In this document: in pieces, positions 1 through 10,229 of the stretch | Layout of the letters: each line of letters begins with the position of its first letter | Position numbering within the stretch: position 1 is the stretch's first letter | From: Gammaproteobacteria bacterium | GTDB lineage: Bacteria > Pseudomonadota > Gammaproteobacteria > Steroidobacterales > Woeseiaceae | Length of the DNA stretch: 32,398 bases | Direction: 5' to 3' | Assembly (NCBI GenBank): GCA_030429005.1 | Contig: JAUIDP010000031.1 | Coordinates: forward strand, 1 to 32,398 | Notes under the pieces: model-generated | Databases searched by the model: none | What the model saw: the letters and a program-made list of their open reading frames with translations, nothing else | What the model was told of the DNA's origin: nothing | Made by a program: the position numbers and the translations under genes

Positions 1-1235
1 CCAATTACAAAATGCCCCTGTCGGAAGCCGATGCCGCGGAGATTCAAAAGCGTCTGAGTAAAAACGGCGCCGTTCTGCAACAGGCCAGAAAAAATCTGAC
101 CGGAAACGCCCGCGATCTGTGGGTTGCCGGTATCCGCAGCTTTCGTCGCCAGATGGAACAGCTAAAAGCATTTTCCGAGAGTGTGGCAAAGGATCATCCG
201 GAATTGGCAAAGACGGCTTTACTGGCCCGCGATGCCAGCGGAGAATTTGCAGAATGGCTAAGCAAGAATGCTCAGGACAAGAATGGTTCTTCCGGTGTCG
301 GCAAGGAAAACTATACCTGGAATCTCAACAATGTTCACCTGCTTCCTTATTCCTGGGAGGAAGAAGTTCTGCTGATCAAACGTGAACTGGCAAGGGCTCA
401 CGCTTCCCTGAGGCTGGAAGAGCACCGTAATCGCAATCTCCCAAAACTGTCCAAAATTGCCGACCGGGAAAGCTATGACCGCTTGCTCAATCAGGCGGTC
501 GATGAATACATGGCTTTTTTGCGGGAAGCGGAGATTCTGCCCATCAAGGATTACATGGACCCGGCACTGCGTGAACGCATGGGCTCTTTTACCGAAGCTG
601 ACGGCTTGCGTGGTTTTTTCGCGGAGATTGTTTATCGCTCGCCGATCGTGATGCGTACTCACCACTATCACTGGTTCGACCTGGCAATGATGCGTGATGA
701 GCCGCACGAAAGCCCGATTCGTCGAACGCCTCTGCTGTTTAATATTTTTGATGGAAGAGCTGAAGGCATGGCAACCGGCAACGAAGAGATGATGATGCAC
801 GCCGGCCTGTTGGATAAACGTCCGCTGGCGCGGGAATTGATCTGGATACTGCTGGCGCAACGTTGCGCACGGGCCCTGGGTGGACTTTACCAGCATGGCC
901 TGGAAATGGATTTGCAGGAGGCGGCGATATTCGCTTCCAAATGGACCCCATGGGGTTTGCTGCCAGCCGATGGAAATACTATTCAATGGGAAGAACATTT
1001 TTACCTGCGGCAACCGGCCTACGGCACCAGCTATGTTATCGGAAAGTTTGAAGTCGAAAGATTAATGGCGGAATATGCCCGTCAGCGTGAAGGCGAATTT
1101 GTGCTGAGCAAATTCCTGGATGACTTCAACAAAAGCGGTGTTATTCCCGTTTCGCTGATTTACTGGGAGCTAACGGGCGACAAGTCTATGTTGCTGGAAG
1201 CGATCGGAAATACCAACAAGGCGAAAAACCAATAA
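1..1235 (+). CDS. DUF885-family protein, 5' end outside window
   Basis: The frame is open from the first bases of the window, so the ATG at position 12 is probably internal and the N-terminus is missing; DUF885 proteins are usually about 550-600 residues and 407 are seen here. The family assignment rests on the C-terminal third: GTSYVIGKFEVERL followed by a segment ending in SGVIPVSLIYWEL corresponds to the conserved DUF885 tail, and EGMATGNEEMMMHAGL sits where the family has its conserved EGW-type helix. A His-rich stretch (THHYHWFD, near residue 216) lies just upstream. The family is thought to contain metal-dependent peptidase-like proteins, but the substrate here is unknown. It ends 9 bp before a secreted-protein start, with AAGGA in the gap, so the two were probably co-transcribed. 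GC content is near 50%, lower than the core of the window. Confidence 0.6.
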   Translation, partial: NYKMPLSEADAAEIQKRLSKNGAVLQQARKNLTGNARDLWVAGIRSFRRQMEQLKAFSESVAKDHPELAKTALLARDASGEFAEWLSKNAQDKNGSSGVGKENYTWNLNNVHLLPYSWEEEVLLIKRELARAHASLRLEEHRNRNLPKLSKIADRESYDRLLNQAVDEYMAFLREAEILPIKDYMDPALRERMGSFTEADGLRGFFAEIVYRSPIVMRTHHYHWFDLAMMRDEPHESPIRRTPLLFNIFDGRAEGMATGNEEMMMHAGLLDKRPLARELIWILLAQRCARALGGLYQHGLEMDLQEAAIFASKWTPWGLLPADGNTIQWEEHFYLRQPAYGTSYVIGKFEVERLMAEYARQREGEFVLSKFLDDFNKSGVIPVSLIYWELTGDKSMLLEAIGNTNKAKNQ

Positions 1236-1244
1236 GGATAAGCT

Positions 1245-1385
1245 ATGTCTGCCCAATCGATCAATCACGTGTTTTGGCTATTGCTTTTTTGTCCATTTTT
1301 TCTGGCAGCCTCGCCGGAAGAAGAACCGCTGGCCGGGCAATTACGGGAGACTTTTCAAAAACCTTATCTTAGCATAGGTTTCGTT
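1245..1385 (+). pseudogene. N-terminus of an exported protein, cut at a junction
   Basis: The ATG at 1245 has an AAGGATAAG ribosome-binding site and follows the DUF885-type gene by 9 bp. The first ~20 residues form a textbook signal peptide: a polar start, the hydrophobic run VFWLLLFCPFFLA, then a plausible AAS cleavage site. The mature region begins with acidic and charged residues, then KPYLSIGF. After about residue 46 the frame runs antisense through the aldehyde dehydrogenase gene, so the true protein is cut off near position 1385. The frame stays open to 2297, but that part is a shadow of the other strand. The family cannot be named from ~45 residues; a secreted or outer-membrane protein is the most that can be said. 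Confidence 0.6.
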
Positions 1386-2675
1386 TTGCAGGTTGTCGGT
1401 GAAGATGGCCGACGACAGGCCCTGGACGACGCCGTTTTGCATGGCAATGGCGTCGTCGAGATGGTCGTATTGCATCAAGTACAGGATTGGACCGAATGTT
1501 TCCGTCTGCACGATGTCCCAGTCATTCTCGACAACGGCAATGGCCGGCGTGATGAAGTTGCCGGGACGGTCCAGCCGCTCGCCGCCGCACAACAACTCGC
1601 CACCGGCTTCCCGGACAGCCGCGCAGGCCGCCTCGACCTTTTCGATCGCCGACGGATCGATGACCGGACCCATCAGGGTATTTGCGTCGAGCGGGTCGCC
1701 GATTCGAATCTGGCTGTAGGCATTCACCAGCGCTTCCTTGAGTTCGGCAAAACGCGAACGGTGCACGATGACGCGACGCGTGGTTGTGCACCGTTGCCCC
1801 GCCGTGCCAACAGAGCCGAACACGATCGCGGGTACAGCCAGGTCGAGATTTGCGTGCTCGTCGACGATGATCGCATTGTTGCCGCCCAACTCGAGCAGGA
1901 ACTTGCCCATGCGCGACGCGACCCGGGCGCCGACTTTCTTGCCGACCGCGCAGGATCCCGTAAACGACAGCAGGTTGACACGGTCGTCGTCGACGAAGGT
2001 TTGCGCGAGCTCGTTGCTCTCGTCATTGATCAGGAAAAACACCGGCGGCAGGCCTTCGTCCGCCAGCGCCTCGTTGACAATTTTCTGTACGGCGACGCCG
2101 CACAGGGCTGTCTTCGGGGACGGCTTCCAGATATTGACGTTGCCGCAGATCGCGGCGATGCAGGCATTCCACGACCAGACGGCGACCGGGAAGTTGAACG
2201 CCGTCACGGTGCCGACGAGTCCCAGCGGGTGCCATTGCTCGTACATCCGGTGCTGCGGTCGCTCGGAGTGCATGGTCTTGCCATAGAGCATGCGTGACTG
2301 GCCGACGGCAAAGTCGGCGATGTCGATCATCTCCTGGACTTCGCCGATGCCTTCGGACTTGATCTTGCCGTTCTCCAGCGTGACCAGGCTACCCAGTGCT
2401 TCGCAATGTTTACGTAGCGCGTTGCCGATCAGGCGAACGGCATTACCGCGCACCGGTGCTGGCAGGGAGCGCCATGTCCGGAACGACTCCTGCGCCATTT
2501 CGATGACGCGCTCGTAGTCGGCGGCCGTGGTATTGCGGACGGCGGCTATGACCTCGCCGGTCGTCGGGTTGACCGATTCGATGAGTGCCGCCGACGTATC
2601 GTCCGAAGGCTCGCTGCCGAACCAGGTACCGGGATTGACGGCTGCAAGGCCGAGGCTGTCGAGTATCTCTTTCAT
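1341..2675 (-). CDS. amaB: Aminoadipate-semialdehyde / piperideine-6-carboxylate dehydrogenase (ALDH7 type), C-terminus lost
   Basis: Predicted to oxidise L-2-aminoadipate 6-semialdehyde (in equilibrium with piperideine-6-carboxylate) to L-2-aminoadipate with NAD+, in lysine degradation. Visible ALDH landmarks are the NAD-binding segment FNFPVAVWSWN (residues 161-170), the general base Glu262 in LELGGNN, and the nucleophile Cys296 in GQRCTTTRR. GGNNAIIVDEHANLDLA is typical of the ALDH7 (antiquitin) group. About 430 residues look native, against roughly 500 in the family. The segment with the usual C-terminal GGAFGGEK-type motif is missing, and the last 14 residues are foreign sequence past the junction near 1385. 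Without the C-terminal oligomerisation segment the product is unlikely to fold as a normal tetramer. It starts 3 bp after the stop of the upstream lysine dehydrogenase-like gene, so the pair is an operon. Confidence 0.88.
   Translation of the reverse strand: MKEILDSLGLAAVNPGTWFGSEPSDDTSAALIESVNPTTGEVIAAVRNTTAADYERVIEMAQESFRTWRSLPAPVRGNAVRLIGNALRKHCEALGSLVTLENGKIKSEGIGEVQEMIDIADFAVGQSRMLYGKTMHSERPQHRMYEQWHPLGLVGTVTAFNFPVAVWSWNACIAAICGNVNIWKPSPKTALCGVAVQKIVNEALADEGLPPVFFLINDESNELAQTFVDDDRVNLLSFTGSCAVGKKVGARVASRMGKFLLELGGNNAIIVDEHANLDLAVPAIVFGSVGTAGQRCTTTRRVIVHRSRFAELKEALVNAYSQIRIGDPLDANTLMGPVIDPSAIEKVEAACAAVREAGGELLCGGERLDRPGNFITPAIAVVENDWDIVQTETFGPILYLMQYDHLDDAIAMQNGVVQGLSSAIFTDNLQNETYAKIRFLKSLP
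1375..1395. other. Sequence discontinuity joining two truncated genes
   Basis: Two unrelated genes on opposite strands, a signal-peptide protein (plus) and an aldehyde dehydrogenase (minus), both lose recognisable coding sense here. Base composition changes from about 50% to about 60% GC at the same place. The exact base cannot be fixed; the last dehydrogenase residues that look native are FTDNLQ (codons at about 1386-1403). No IS end, inverted repeat or tRNA is visible at the join. Confidence 0.7.
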
Positions 2676-2678
2676 TGT

Positions 2679-3842
2679 CTATTCTCCGCTGGCGCGCTGC
2701 CGGCCGGTCTCACCGCGGGCGACGCGTTCTGCTGATTCCTTGTTGGTTCCGCCATGTGCGTAGAAGCGGCCGAAGCGATTCTCCAGCACATCGGCAAGCC
2801 GAAACTTCTCCTGTGCGAGGAAGCCGTGGTACTTGTCCGGTGACGACAACACGATATCGAGGATCGAACAGATACCCGATGCCGTTGTGATCTGGATCGC
2901 GGACCAAAGCCGTCCGGCCACCACCTGCGGGTACACCTTGTTGACGTAGTTCTCTTCGCGCAATTCGCCGTCCTGCATGCCGGTCACGGCGGCGTAAATG
3001 ACGACCACGTCCTGCAGTGTCTGCGGTACGGCGTTCTCCAGGATGCGCTTCAGCGTGTCGCGGTCGTGGTTGAGCTTCAGGCCGTTCATCAACAAGCGCA
3101 TCTGCTCGCAGTGTCCCGGGTAGCGAATGGTCTTGTAGTCCATCGTGGAGACACGGCCACCGTAAGTTTCGCCCAGCGAGCCGAGCCCTCCCGAGGTATT
3201 GAACGCTTCGTAACGCGTCCCGTCGATCTCGATTTCCTCCAGGCCCTCCAGTGGCAGAACGTCGACTTCCTCGCCGTCGACAATGCTCTGGCAAAGATTG
3301 CCGTATTCGTTGATGACGCCGTCGGTGGACCAGGTCAGCGAATACTTGAGCACGTTGTTCGGGTGTTGCGGCAGTGCGCCGACGCGCAGCTTGACGGACT
3401 TCAGCGAATCGAAGTGCTGGATCAGTTCATTCGCCGCAATACTGATGAAGCCGGGCGCCAGCCCGCATTGCGGTGCAAACACCTTGTCAGTACCTTCGGC
3501 AAGCTTGCGCACCGATTCGGTCACGGCAACATCTTCTGTCAGGTCGAAATAGTGCAAGCCTTCTTCGCGCGCTACTTCGGCCACGGTGACGTTGCAGTAG
3601 TATGGCAGCCCGGAAACGACAGCGGCCGGCCGGTGCTCGCGCACATGCCGGGTCAGTGCGGCCTTGTCGCTGGCGTCGAGGTCGAATGCGACTACGTTGT
3701 CGTTGTTATGGGCATCGACAACGTCCGCTGCCGCACCCGGTTTCGCATCAGCCAGTTGCACGCGATAGTCCCCCGACTCGGACAACAGGCCGGAGATAAG
3801 GGCGCCGATCTTGCCGGCACCGAGAACGAGGATTTCCTGCAT
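2679..3842 (-). CDS. Saccharopine dehydrogenase-family protein, likely L-lysine 6-dehydrogenase
   Basis: A 387-residue NAD(P)-dependent dehydrogenase that opens with the Rossmann motif VLGAGKIGALI (GAGKIG at residues 8-13). Two later stretches, GLAPGFISI and the pair EAFNTSGGLGSL / YKTIRYPGH, match the L-lysine 6-dehydrogenase branch of the saccharopine dehydrogenase superfamily. The length also fits that branch (about 385 residues). The predicted reaction is oxidative deamination of the lysine side chain to aminoadipate semialdehyde, which the next gene in the operon would oxidise. The frame extends upstream to 3944, but those 34 residues look non-coding. I chose the ATG at 3842, which has GGAG about 10 bases upstream and starts directly on the Rossmann strand. 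A saccharopine-splitting role is the main alternative, because substrate cannot be settled by motif. Confidence 0.8.
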   Translation of the reverse strand: MQEILVLGAGKIGALISGLLSESGDYRVQLADAKPGAAADVVDAHNNDNVVAFDLDASDKAALTRHVREHRPAAVVSGLPYYCNVTVAEVAREEGLHYFDLTEDVAVTESVRKLAEGTDKVFAPQCGLAPGFISIAANELIQHFDSLKSVKLRVGALPQHPNNVLKYSLTWSTDGVINEYGNLCQSIVDGEEVDVLPLEGLEEIEIDGTRYEAFNTSGGLGSLGETYGGRVSTMDYKTIRYPGHCEQMRLLMNGLKLNHDRDTLKRILENAVPQTLQDVVVIYAAVTGMQDGELREENYVNKVYPQVVAGRLWSAIQITTASGICSILDIVLSSPDKYHGFLAQEKFRLADVLENRFGRFYAHGGTNKESAERVARGETGRQRASGE

Positions 3843-4057
3843 CTTGGGAGTCTCCAAACACGAAAATTGCCGGGGTGTGCCGGCGCAGGTGTGGCGCGCA
3901 TTGTGCCAAGCTCCGGCATGGCTTTCCACAGGCGTATAAGCCACTGATTACAGGAGAAACTTTTGCCCCGCTTGTCGCCGTCATGGCATAGTCCGCGCTT
4001 TGCCGGGTGGGATTCCCGGTCGATTGACCACTGCTATGGAATCAAACAGGAACCGAC

Positions 4058-5413
4058 GTGAGCCGACCCGTACCGAAATCTGACTGGCATCCTGCCAGCT
4101 GGCAGAAGCTGCCCGCGGCCCAGCAGGCAAGCTACCCCGATGCGGCCGCTCTGGACCGCGCCGTGGCCGAATTGAGCCGTATGCCGCCACTGGTCACGTC
4201 GTGGGAAGTGGATGCACTGAAGGATCACGTGGCACGGGCACAGCGCGGCGAAGCATTCGTCCTGCAGGGCGGCGATTGCGCCGAGACCTTCGACGAGTGC
4301 ACGTCGGAAAACATCGTTGCCAAGCTGAAGATTCTGCTGCAGATGAGCCTGGTCATGTTGTACGGGCTGAAGAAACCGGTCGTTCGGGTCGGTCGGATGG
4401 CAGGGCAGTATGCCAAGCCGCGCTCTGCCGATACCGAAACCCGCGACGGCAAGTCACTACCGAGTTTTCGCGGCGACCTCGTCAATCGCAGCCCGTTTAC
4501 GTCGGAAGATCGAGTTCCGGACCCGCAACTGATCTTGCGCGGTTACGAGCGCGCGGCACTGACGCTGAACTTCGTGCGCTCGCTGATCGATGGTGGTTTT
4601 GCCGACTTGCATCATCCGGAGTACTGGGACCTCGGCTGGGTAGGGCACTCGCCGATGGCCGACGAATACCATGGTATCGTCAAGTCGATCTCCAACTCGC
4701 TGGATTTCCTCGAAACTGTTTCCGGTCGCGAGTTGCACCGTACACAGCGTGCGGATATCTACGCCGCGCACGAAGGGCTGCACTTGTTGTATGAGCAGTC
4801 GCAGACGCGTTTCCTTGATCGCCGTGACCGCTGGTACAACCTAACGACGCATTTTCCGTGGATCGGCATGCGTACGGCGGCGATGGACGGCGCGCATATC
4901 GAGTACTTCCGCGGCATCGCCAACCCGATGGGCGTCAAGATCGGCCCGGGTATGACCCGTGAGTGGCTACAGGACCTGATCGCCGTGCTGAACCCGAACA
5001 ATGAACCGGGTCGCCTGACGCTGATCCATCGTTTTGGCGCCAAATCGATCGGCGAGCACTTGCCGGACCTGATAGCGGCGGTACGCGAAACCGGATCGCC
5101 GGTGCTGTGGGTCTGCGACCCCATGCACGGCAATACCGAAAGCACGGCGGATGGCACGAAGACGCGACGCTTCGAGAACGTGGTGTCCGAGCTGGAATCG
5201 GCATTCCGGATCCACCGGGCGGCCGGCAGCTATCTTGGCGGCGTGCACCTCGAGTTGACGGGCGAGAACGTGACGGAATGTACCGGTGGCGCGCGCGGCC
5301 TGACCGACGCTGACCTGGCCCGGGCCTACAAGTCGACGGTCGATCCGCGGCTGAATTACGAACAGGCCATGGAAGTCGCCATGCGCATCGCGGGGCTGCA
5401 CAAGACCGACTGA
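4058..5413 (+). CDS. 3-deoxy-7-phosphoheptulonate synthase, class II
   Basis: First enzyme of the shikimate pathway, condensing phosphoenolpyruvate and erythrose 4-phosphate to DAHP. The class II (plant/AroAII) type is shown by LQGGDCAETF (metal-binding Cys74) and RMAGQYAKPRS (residues 113-123), which lines the PEP site; LGWVGHSPMADEYHGI and later VWVCDPMHGN are also class II landmarks. Length 451 is normal for the class. The start is GTG at 4058 with AGGAA seven bases upstream; the protein opens SDWHPASWQKLPAAQQ, which aligns with the usual class II N-terminus. It is divergent from the lysine operon; a small hairpin around a GGGATTCCC palindrome lies at 4003-4019 in the shared upstream region. 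The class is usually feedback-regulated by aromatic compounds, but nothing in the sequence shows which. Confidence 0.93.
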   Translation: MSRPVPKSDWHPASWQKLPAAQQASYPDAAALDRAVAELSRMPPLVTSWEVDALKDHVARAQRGEAFVLQGGDCAETFDECTSENIVAKLKILLQMSLVMLYGLKKPVVRVGRMAGQYAKPRSADTETRDGKSLPSFRGDLVNRSPFTSEDRVPDPQLILRGYERAALTLNFVRSLIDGGFADLHHPEYWDLGWVGHSPMADEYHGIVKSISNSLDFLETVSGRELHRTQRADIYAAHEGLHLLYEQSQTRFLDRRDRWYNLTTHFPWIGMRTAAMDGAHIEYFRGIANPMGVKIGPGMTREWLQDLIAVLNPNNEPGRLTLIHRFGAKSIGEHLPDLIAAVRETGSPVLWVCDPMHGNTESTADGTKTRRFENVVSELESAFRIHRAAGSYLGGVHLELTGENVTECTGGARGLTDADLARAYKSTVDPRLNYEQAMEVAMRIAGLHKTD

Positions 5414-5473
5414 GCCTGTTTTTAGGTACAATGCTGGCCCTTTGCGAAGCCGCTAGCAGCGAACAGGTCTCAA

Positions 5474-6814
5474 ATGCAGTACGAACACATCAATGTCCCC
5501 GCCGATGGCGCGGCGATTTCGGCGAACAACGATCACTCCCTGAACGTCCCGGACAAGCCCATCATCCCTTTCATTGAGGGTGACGGCATCGGTATCGATG
5601 TCACGCCGGTGATGCTCGATGTCACCAATGCAGCCGTGGCGCAAGCTTATGGCGATGCGCGCGCGATCCGGTGGATGCAGGTGTATGCGGGGCAGGCCGC
5701 GGCAGAGCTGTACGGTGATGACCAGTACCTGCCGGAGGAAACACTGCATGCGCTGGCACACTACGTGGTGTCCATCAAAGGACCGCTGCAGACGCCGGTG
5801 GGTGGCGGTATCCGCTCGCTGAATGTCTCCATCCGCCAGACGCTGGACCTGTATGCCTGCGTTCGGCCGATTCGCTATTTTCCAGGTGTGTCGACGCCGA
5901 TGAAGCAATCAGACCTGGTCGACATGACAGTGTTTCGCGAGAACACGGAAGATATCTACGCGGGTATCGAATTTCCTACCGGGTCGCCGGAAGTCAAGAA
6001 GCTGATTCATTTCCTGCAGACCGAGCTCAATGTCAACCAGATCCGTTTCCCGGCCAGCTCGGGCCTGGGCATCAAGCCGGTATCGCGTGAAGGTTCCGAA
6101 CGCCTGGTGCGCAAGGCGTTGCAGCACTGTATCGACCGCGACTGCGGCTCGGTGACGCTGGTGCACAAAGGCAACATCATGAAGTTCACCGAAGGCGCGT
6201 TTTGCCAGTGGGGCTATGACGTCGCGCGGACCGAGTTCGGCGCCACTGAGAAAGACGGCGGTCCCTGGCTGGCGTTTGCCAATCCTGTCACCGGTCGGGA
6301 AATCATCGTCAAAGACGTTATCGCGGACAACTTCCTGCAGCAGATCCTGATGCGGCCTGAAGATTACGACGTGATCGCGACGCTGAATCTCAACGGCGAC
6401 TACATTTCTGACGCGCTCGCTGCACAAGTCGGAGGTATCGGTATTGCGCCGGGCGCCAACATGGCGGATTCGGTCGGCGTCTTCGAGGCAACGCACGGCA
6501 CGGCGCCCGGTTTTGCCGGCAAGGACCGGGTGAATCCCGGCTCACTGATCCTGTCCGCCGAGATGATGCTGCGCTACATGGGCTGGACAGAAGCCGCGGA
6601 CAACATCATGAACGGCGTTGCCCGGACGATTGCCGCTGGCGAACTGACGTTCGATCTTGCGCGGCTGCGCGAGGCAATTCACCAACCGATTCGCAAAGAC
6701 CGTCCGCACGGCAAGAAAGAGGTTGAGGACGAACTCGAGCAGCTGATTCCTGGTGCGACGCTGGTTGGCACCCGCGGGTTTGGCGAAGCCGTGATTCGCC
6801 ACATGGCGGAATAG
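5474..6814 (+). CDS. icd: Isocitrate dehydrogenase (NADP+), with C-terminal insertion
   Basis: TCA-cycle oxidative decarboxylation of isocitrate to 2-oxoglutarate. It is clearly the E. coli-like homodimeric type: [12 protein letters not shown] near the N-terminus, [13 protein letters not shown] with the regulatory Ser115 (equivalent to the Ser phosphorylated by AceK in E. coli), [41 protein letters not shown] and FEATHGTAP. At 446 residues it is about 30 longer than E. coli Icd (416). Most of the excess is a charged insertion of about 25 residues, starting near [11 protein letters not shown] and ending before GFGEAVI, close to the C-terminus. A possible -10 (TACAAT, 5427-5432) lies 41 bp upstream of the ATG, and no clear -35 is visible. 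The next gene begins 1 bp after its stop. Confidence 0.96.
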   Translation: MQYEHINVPADGAAISANNDHSLNVPDKPIIPFIEGDGIGIDVTPVMLDVTNAAVAQAYGDARAIRWMQVYAGQAAAELYGDDQYLPEETLHALAHYVVSIKGPLQTPVGGGIRSLNVSIRQTLDLYACVRPIRYFPGVSTPMKQSDLVDMTVFRENTEDIYAGIEFPTGSPEVKKLIHFLQTELNVNQIRFPASSGLGIKPVSREGSERLVRKALQHCIDRDCGSVTLVHKGNIMKFTEGAFCQWGYDVARTEFGATEKDGGPWLAFANPVTGREIIVKDVIADNFLQQILMRPEDYDVIATLNLNGDYISDALAAQVGGIGIAPGANMADSVGVFEATHGTAPGFAGKDRVNPGSLILSAEMMLRYMGWTEAADNIMNGVARTIAAGELTFDLARLREAIHQPIRKDRPHGKKEVEDELEQLIPGATLVGTRGFGEAVIRHMAE

Positions 6815-6815
6815 T

Positions 6816-7451
6816 TTGGCCGAGACAATATTCGATATTGATTGCCGGGACTGCCCGCGGCTTGCCGAGTTTCTCGACAGCGTCAATGCCCGCTATCCCG
6901 ATTACTATTGCCGGCCGGTTCCGCCGTTCGGCGACGCGAAGGCGCGCCTGCTCGTGGTGGGCCTGGCACCGGGCATGCATGGAGCCAATCGATCCGGCCG
7001 ACCGTTCACCGGTGATCACGCCGGCATCCTGCTGTATCGCATGCTGCACCGTTTCGGGTTTGCGACGGCCGACGAATCGCTCAGCGTTGACGATGGCCTT
7101 GAGCTGCAGGATGCCCGCATCACCAATGCCGTCAAGTGCCTGCCGCCGGATAACAAGCCGGTCGGTGCGGAGATCAATACCTGTAACAGCTACCTGGCAA
7201 ATGAACTGCAGACGCTGGCACCCGGTTCCGTGGTGCTGGCGCTTGGTGGTATCGCACATCGCGCGATCATAAAAGCGTGTGGCCTGCGACAGGCCGATTA
7301 CAAGTTCGGCCACGCAACACTGCACACGTTGCCGGAATTTCGCCTGCTCGACTCCTATCACTGCAGCCGTTACAACACCAACACAGGCCGCCTGACCGAG
7401 GAAATGTTCGCCGACGTGTTTGCAGAGGCGAGAAAGTTATTGGATAACTAG
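6816..7451 (+). CDS. Uracil-DNA glycosylase, family 5 (UDGb), [4Fe-4S]
   Basis: Base-excision repair enzyme that removes deaminated bases (uracil and, in this family, often hypoxanthine or xanthine) from DNA. Motif 1 is GLAPGMHGANRSGRPFTG (residues 49-66), the family 5 form GLAPxxHGxNRTGRxFTG, which lacks the Asp/Asn water activator of families 1 and 4. Motif 2 is HCSRYNTNTGRLT near the C-terminus. Cys10, Cys13, Cys108 and Cys123 are spaced as the four iron-sulfur cluster ligands of families 4 and 5. The start is TTG at 6816, one base after the icd stop, with a GGCGGA ribosome-binding site inside the end of icd; translation is probably coupled. Length 211 is normal. It sits directly before uvrC, pairing two DNA repair genes. 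Confidence 0.9.
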   Translation: MAETIFDIDCRDCPRLAEFLDSVNARYPDYYCRPVPPFGDAKARLLVVGLAPGMHGANRSGRPFTGDHAGILLYRMLHRFGFATADESLSVDDGLELQDARITNAVKCLPPDNKPVGAEINTCNSYLANELQTLAPGSVVLALGGIAHRAIIKACGLRQADYKFGHATLHTLPEFRLLDSYHCSRYNTNTGRLTEEMFADVFAEARKLLDN

Positions 7452-7455
7452 GGCC

Positions 7456-9309
<1,854 letters not shown>

Positions 9310-9330
9310 CCCAAGGACCTGATCTCGCCT

Positions 9331-9915
9331 GTGAAACTCAATCTCGCCATGCTCCTGACGCTGTTTCGCATCGCGGCGATTCCGGCAGTCGTTATCCTGT
9401 TTTACAGTGACATGAACAATGCCCGGCCGATTGCCGCCATCCTGTTCGGGATCGCGGCGGTGACCGATTTTCTGGATGGCTGGGTGGCCCGGAAATACGG
9501 GCAGGGCTCGGCCTTCGGGGAGTTTCTCGACCCGGTGGCGGACAAGTTGATGGTGTCGATTGTCCTCGTCATGCTGGTACAGGGCGATCCGGACTGGCAT
9601 GTCGATATCATCGCGATGATCATTATTGGCCGCGAAATCACGGTATCGGCACTGCGCGAATGGATGGCAACGATCGGTGAACGCGCCAATGTCAAAGTGA
9701 GCTGGACGGGCAAACTCAAGACCGTTCTGCAGATGTTTGGCATTGGCTTCATGGTCTTCCAGAAGCAATTCCTGGGCCTGGATATCTACAAGATCGGCTT
9801 CGCCCTGCTGGTCGTAGCGGCGATCATGACAATCTGGTCGATGTTGATTTACCTGCGCGCCGCGTGGCCGTTCATCGCCGACCGCGAGCCGGTCAGCCAG
9901 GAACGAGGGGAGTAA
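9331..9915 (+). CDS. pgsA: CDP-diacylglycerol--glycerol-3-phosphate 3-phosphatidyltransferase
   Basis: Inner-membrane enzyme making phosphatidylglycerophosphate, the committed step to phosphatidylglycerol and cardiolipin. The CDP-alcohol phosphotransferase signature is intact: Asp49-Gly50, Ala53-Arg54, Gly63, Asp67 and Asp71 with canonical spacing (DG-x2-AR-x8-G-x3-D-x3-D). Several hydrophobic membrane segments flank it, and length 194 is slightly above the usual ~182. The GTG start at 9331 opens KLNLAMLLTLFRI, which matches the family's N-terminal NLPNxLTxxR pattern loosely. The uvrC-pgsA-tRNA-Gly order is the same as in E. coli and supports the identification. Confidence 0.94.
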   Translation: MKLNLAMLLTLFRIAAIPAVVILFYSDMNNARPIAAILFGIAAVTDFLDGWVARKYGQGSAFGEFLDPVADKLMVSIVLVMLVQGDPDWHVDIIAMIIIGREITVSALREWMATIGERANVKVSWTGKLKTVLQMFGIGFMVFQKQFLGLDIYKIGFALLVVAAIMTIWSMLIYLRAAWPFIADREPVSQERGE

Positions 9916-9941
9916 ATGGTCCCGGCGGCGCCCGAATTGCC

Positions 9942-9969
9942 TTGACAGGCCGGGCCAAAAGGCTAGAAT
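9942..9969 (+). promoter_or_regulatory. Sigma-70 promoter of tRNA-Gly
   Basis: A perfect -35 box TTGACA at 9942-9947 and a -10 box TAGAAT at 9964-9969 are separated by 16 bp. A GC-rich discriminator (CTCGGCCC) follows, a hallmark of stringently controlled stable-RNA promoters. The mature tRNA starts 11 bp downstream of the -10 box. Confidence 0.8.
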
Positions 9970-9980
9970 CTCGGCCCTCT

Positions 9981-10056
9981 GCGGGAATAGCTCAGTTGGT
10001 AGAGCGCAACCTTGCCAAGGTTGAGGTCGCCAGTTCGAACCTGGTTTCCCGCTCCA
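9981..10056 (+). tRNA. glyW: tRNA-Gly (anticodon GCC)
   Basis: This 76-nt cloverleaf has acceptor arm GCGGGAA paired with TTCCCGC, followed by T and an encoded CCA. The D-loop contains AGCTCAGTTGGTAGAGC, the anticodon loop reads TTGCCAA (GCC), and the T-loop is GTTCGAAC. It corresponds to the position of glyW downstream of pgsA in E. coli. Here it is transcribed alone, with its own promoter and terminator. Confidence 0.98.
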
Positions 10057-10063
10057 AATACCG

Positions 10064-10091
10064 AAAAAGCCGCCTCCGGGCGGCTTTTTTT
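10064..10091 (+). terminator. Rho-independent terminator of tRNA-Gly
   Basis: A GCCGCC / GGCGGC stem with a TCCG tetraloop is preceded by five A and followed by seven T, starting 8 bp after the tRNA. The A-tract makes it potentially bidirectional. Its presence shows that the tRNA-Gly transcript does not run on to the tRNA-Cys and tRNA-Leu genes 3.8 kb away. Confidence 0.92.
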
Positions 10092-10229
10092 GTTGCTTAC
10101 CTTTCCCAGATGCTCCTATTTTCGTGATTCTGCTGCGTTGCCACGCCAACTTGCCATAGAATGAGACGCATTACCCAATAACAAATATCGTCGCTGTGAC
10201 GGCGACCTACAGCCACAGAGGGGAACAGC

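Noticed and set aside
3843..3944. 34-residue N-terminal extension of the lysine dehydrogenase-like protein
   Set aside because: The extension has no family similarity, and the ATG at 3842 starts directly on the Rossmann strand with a ribosome-binding site.
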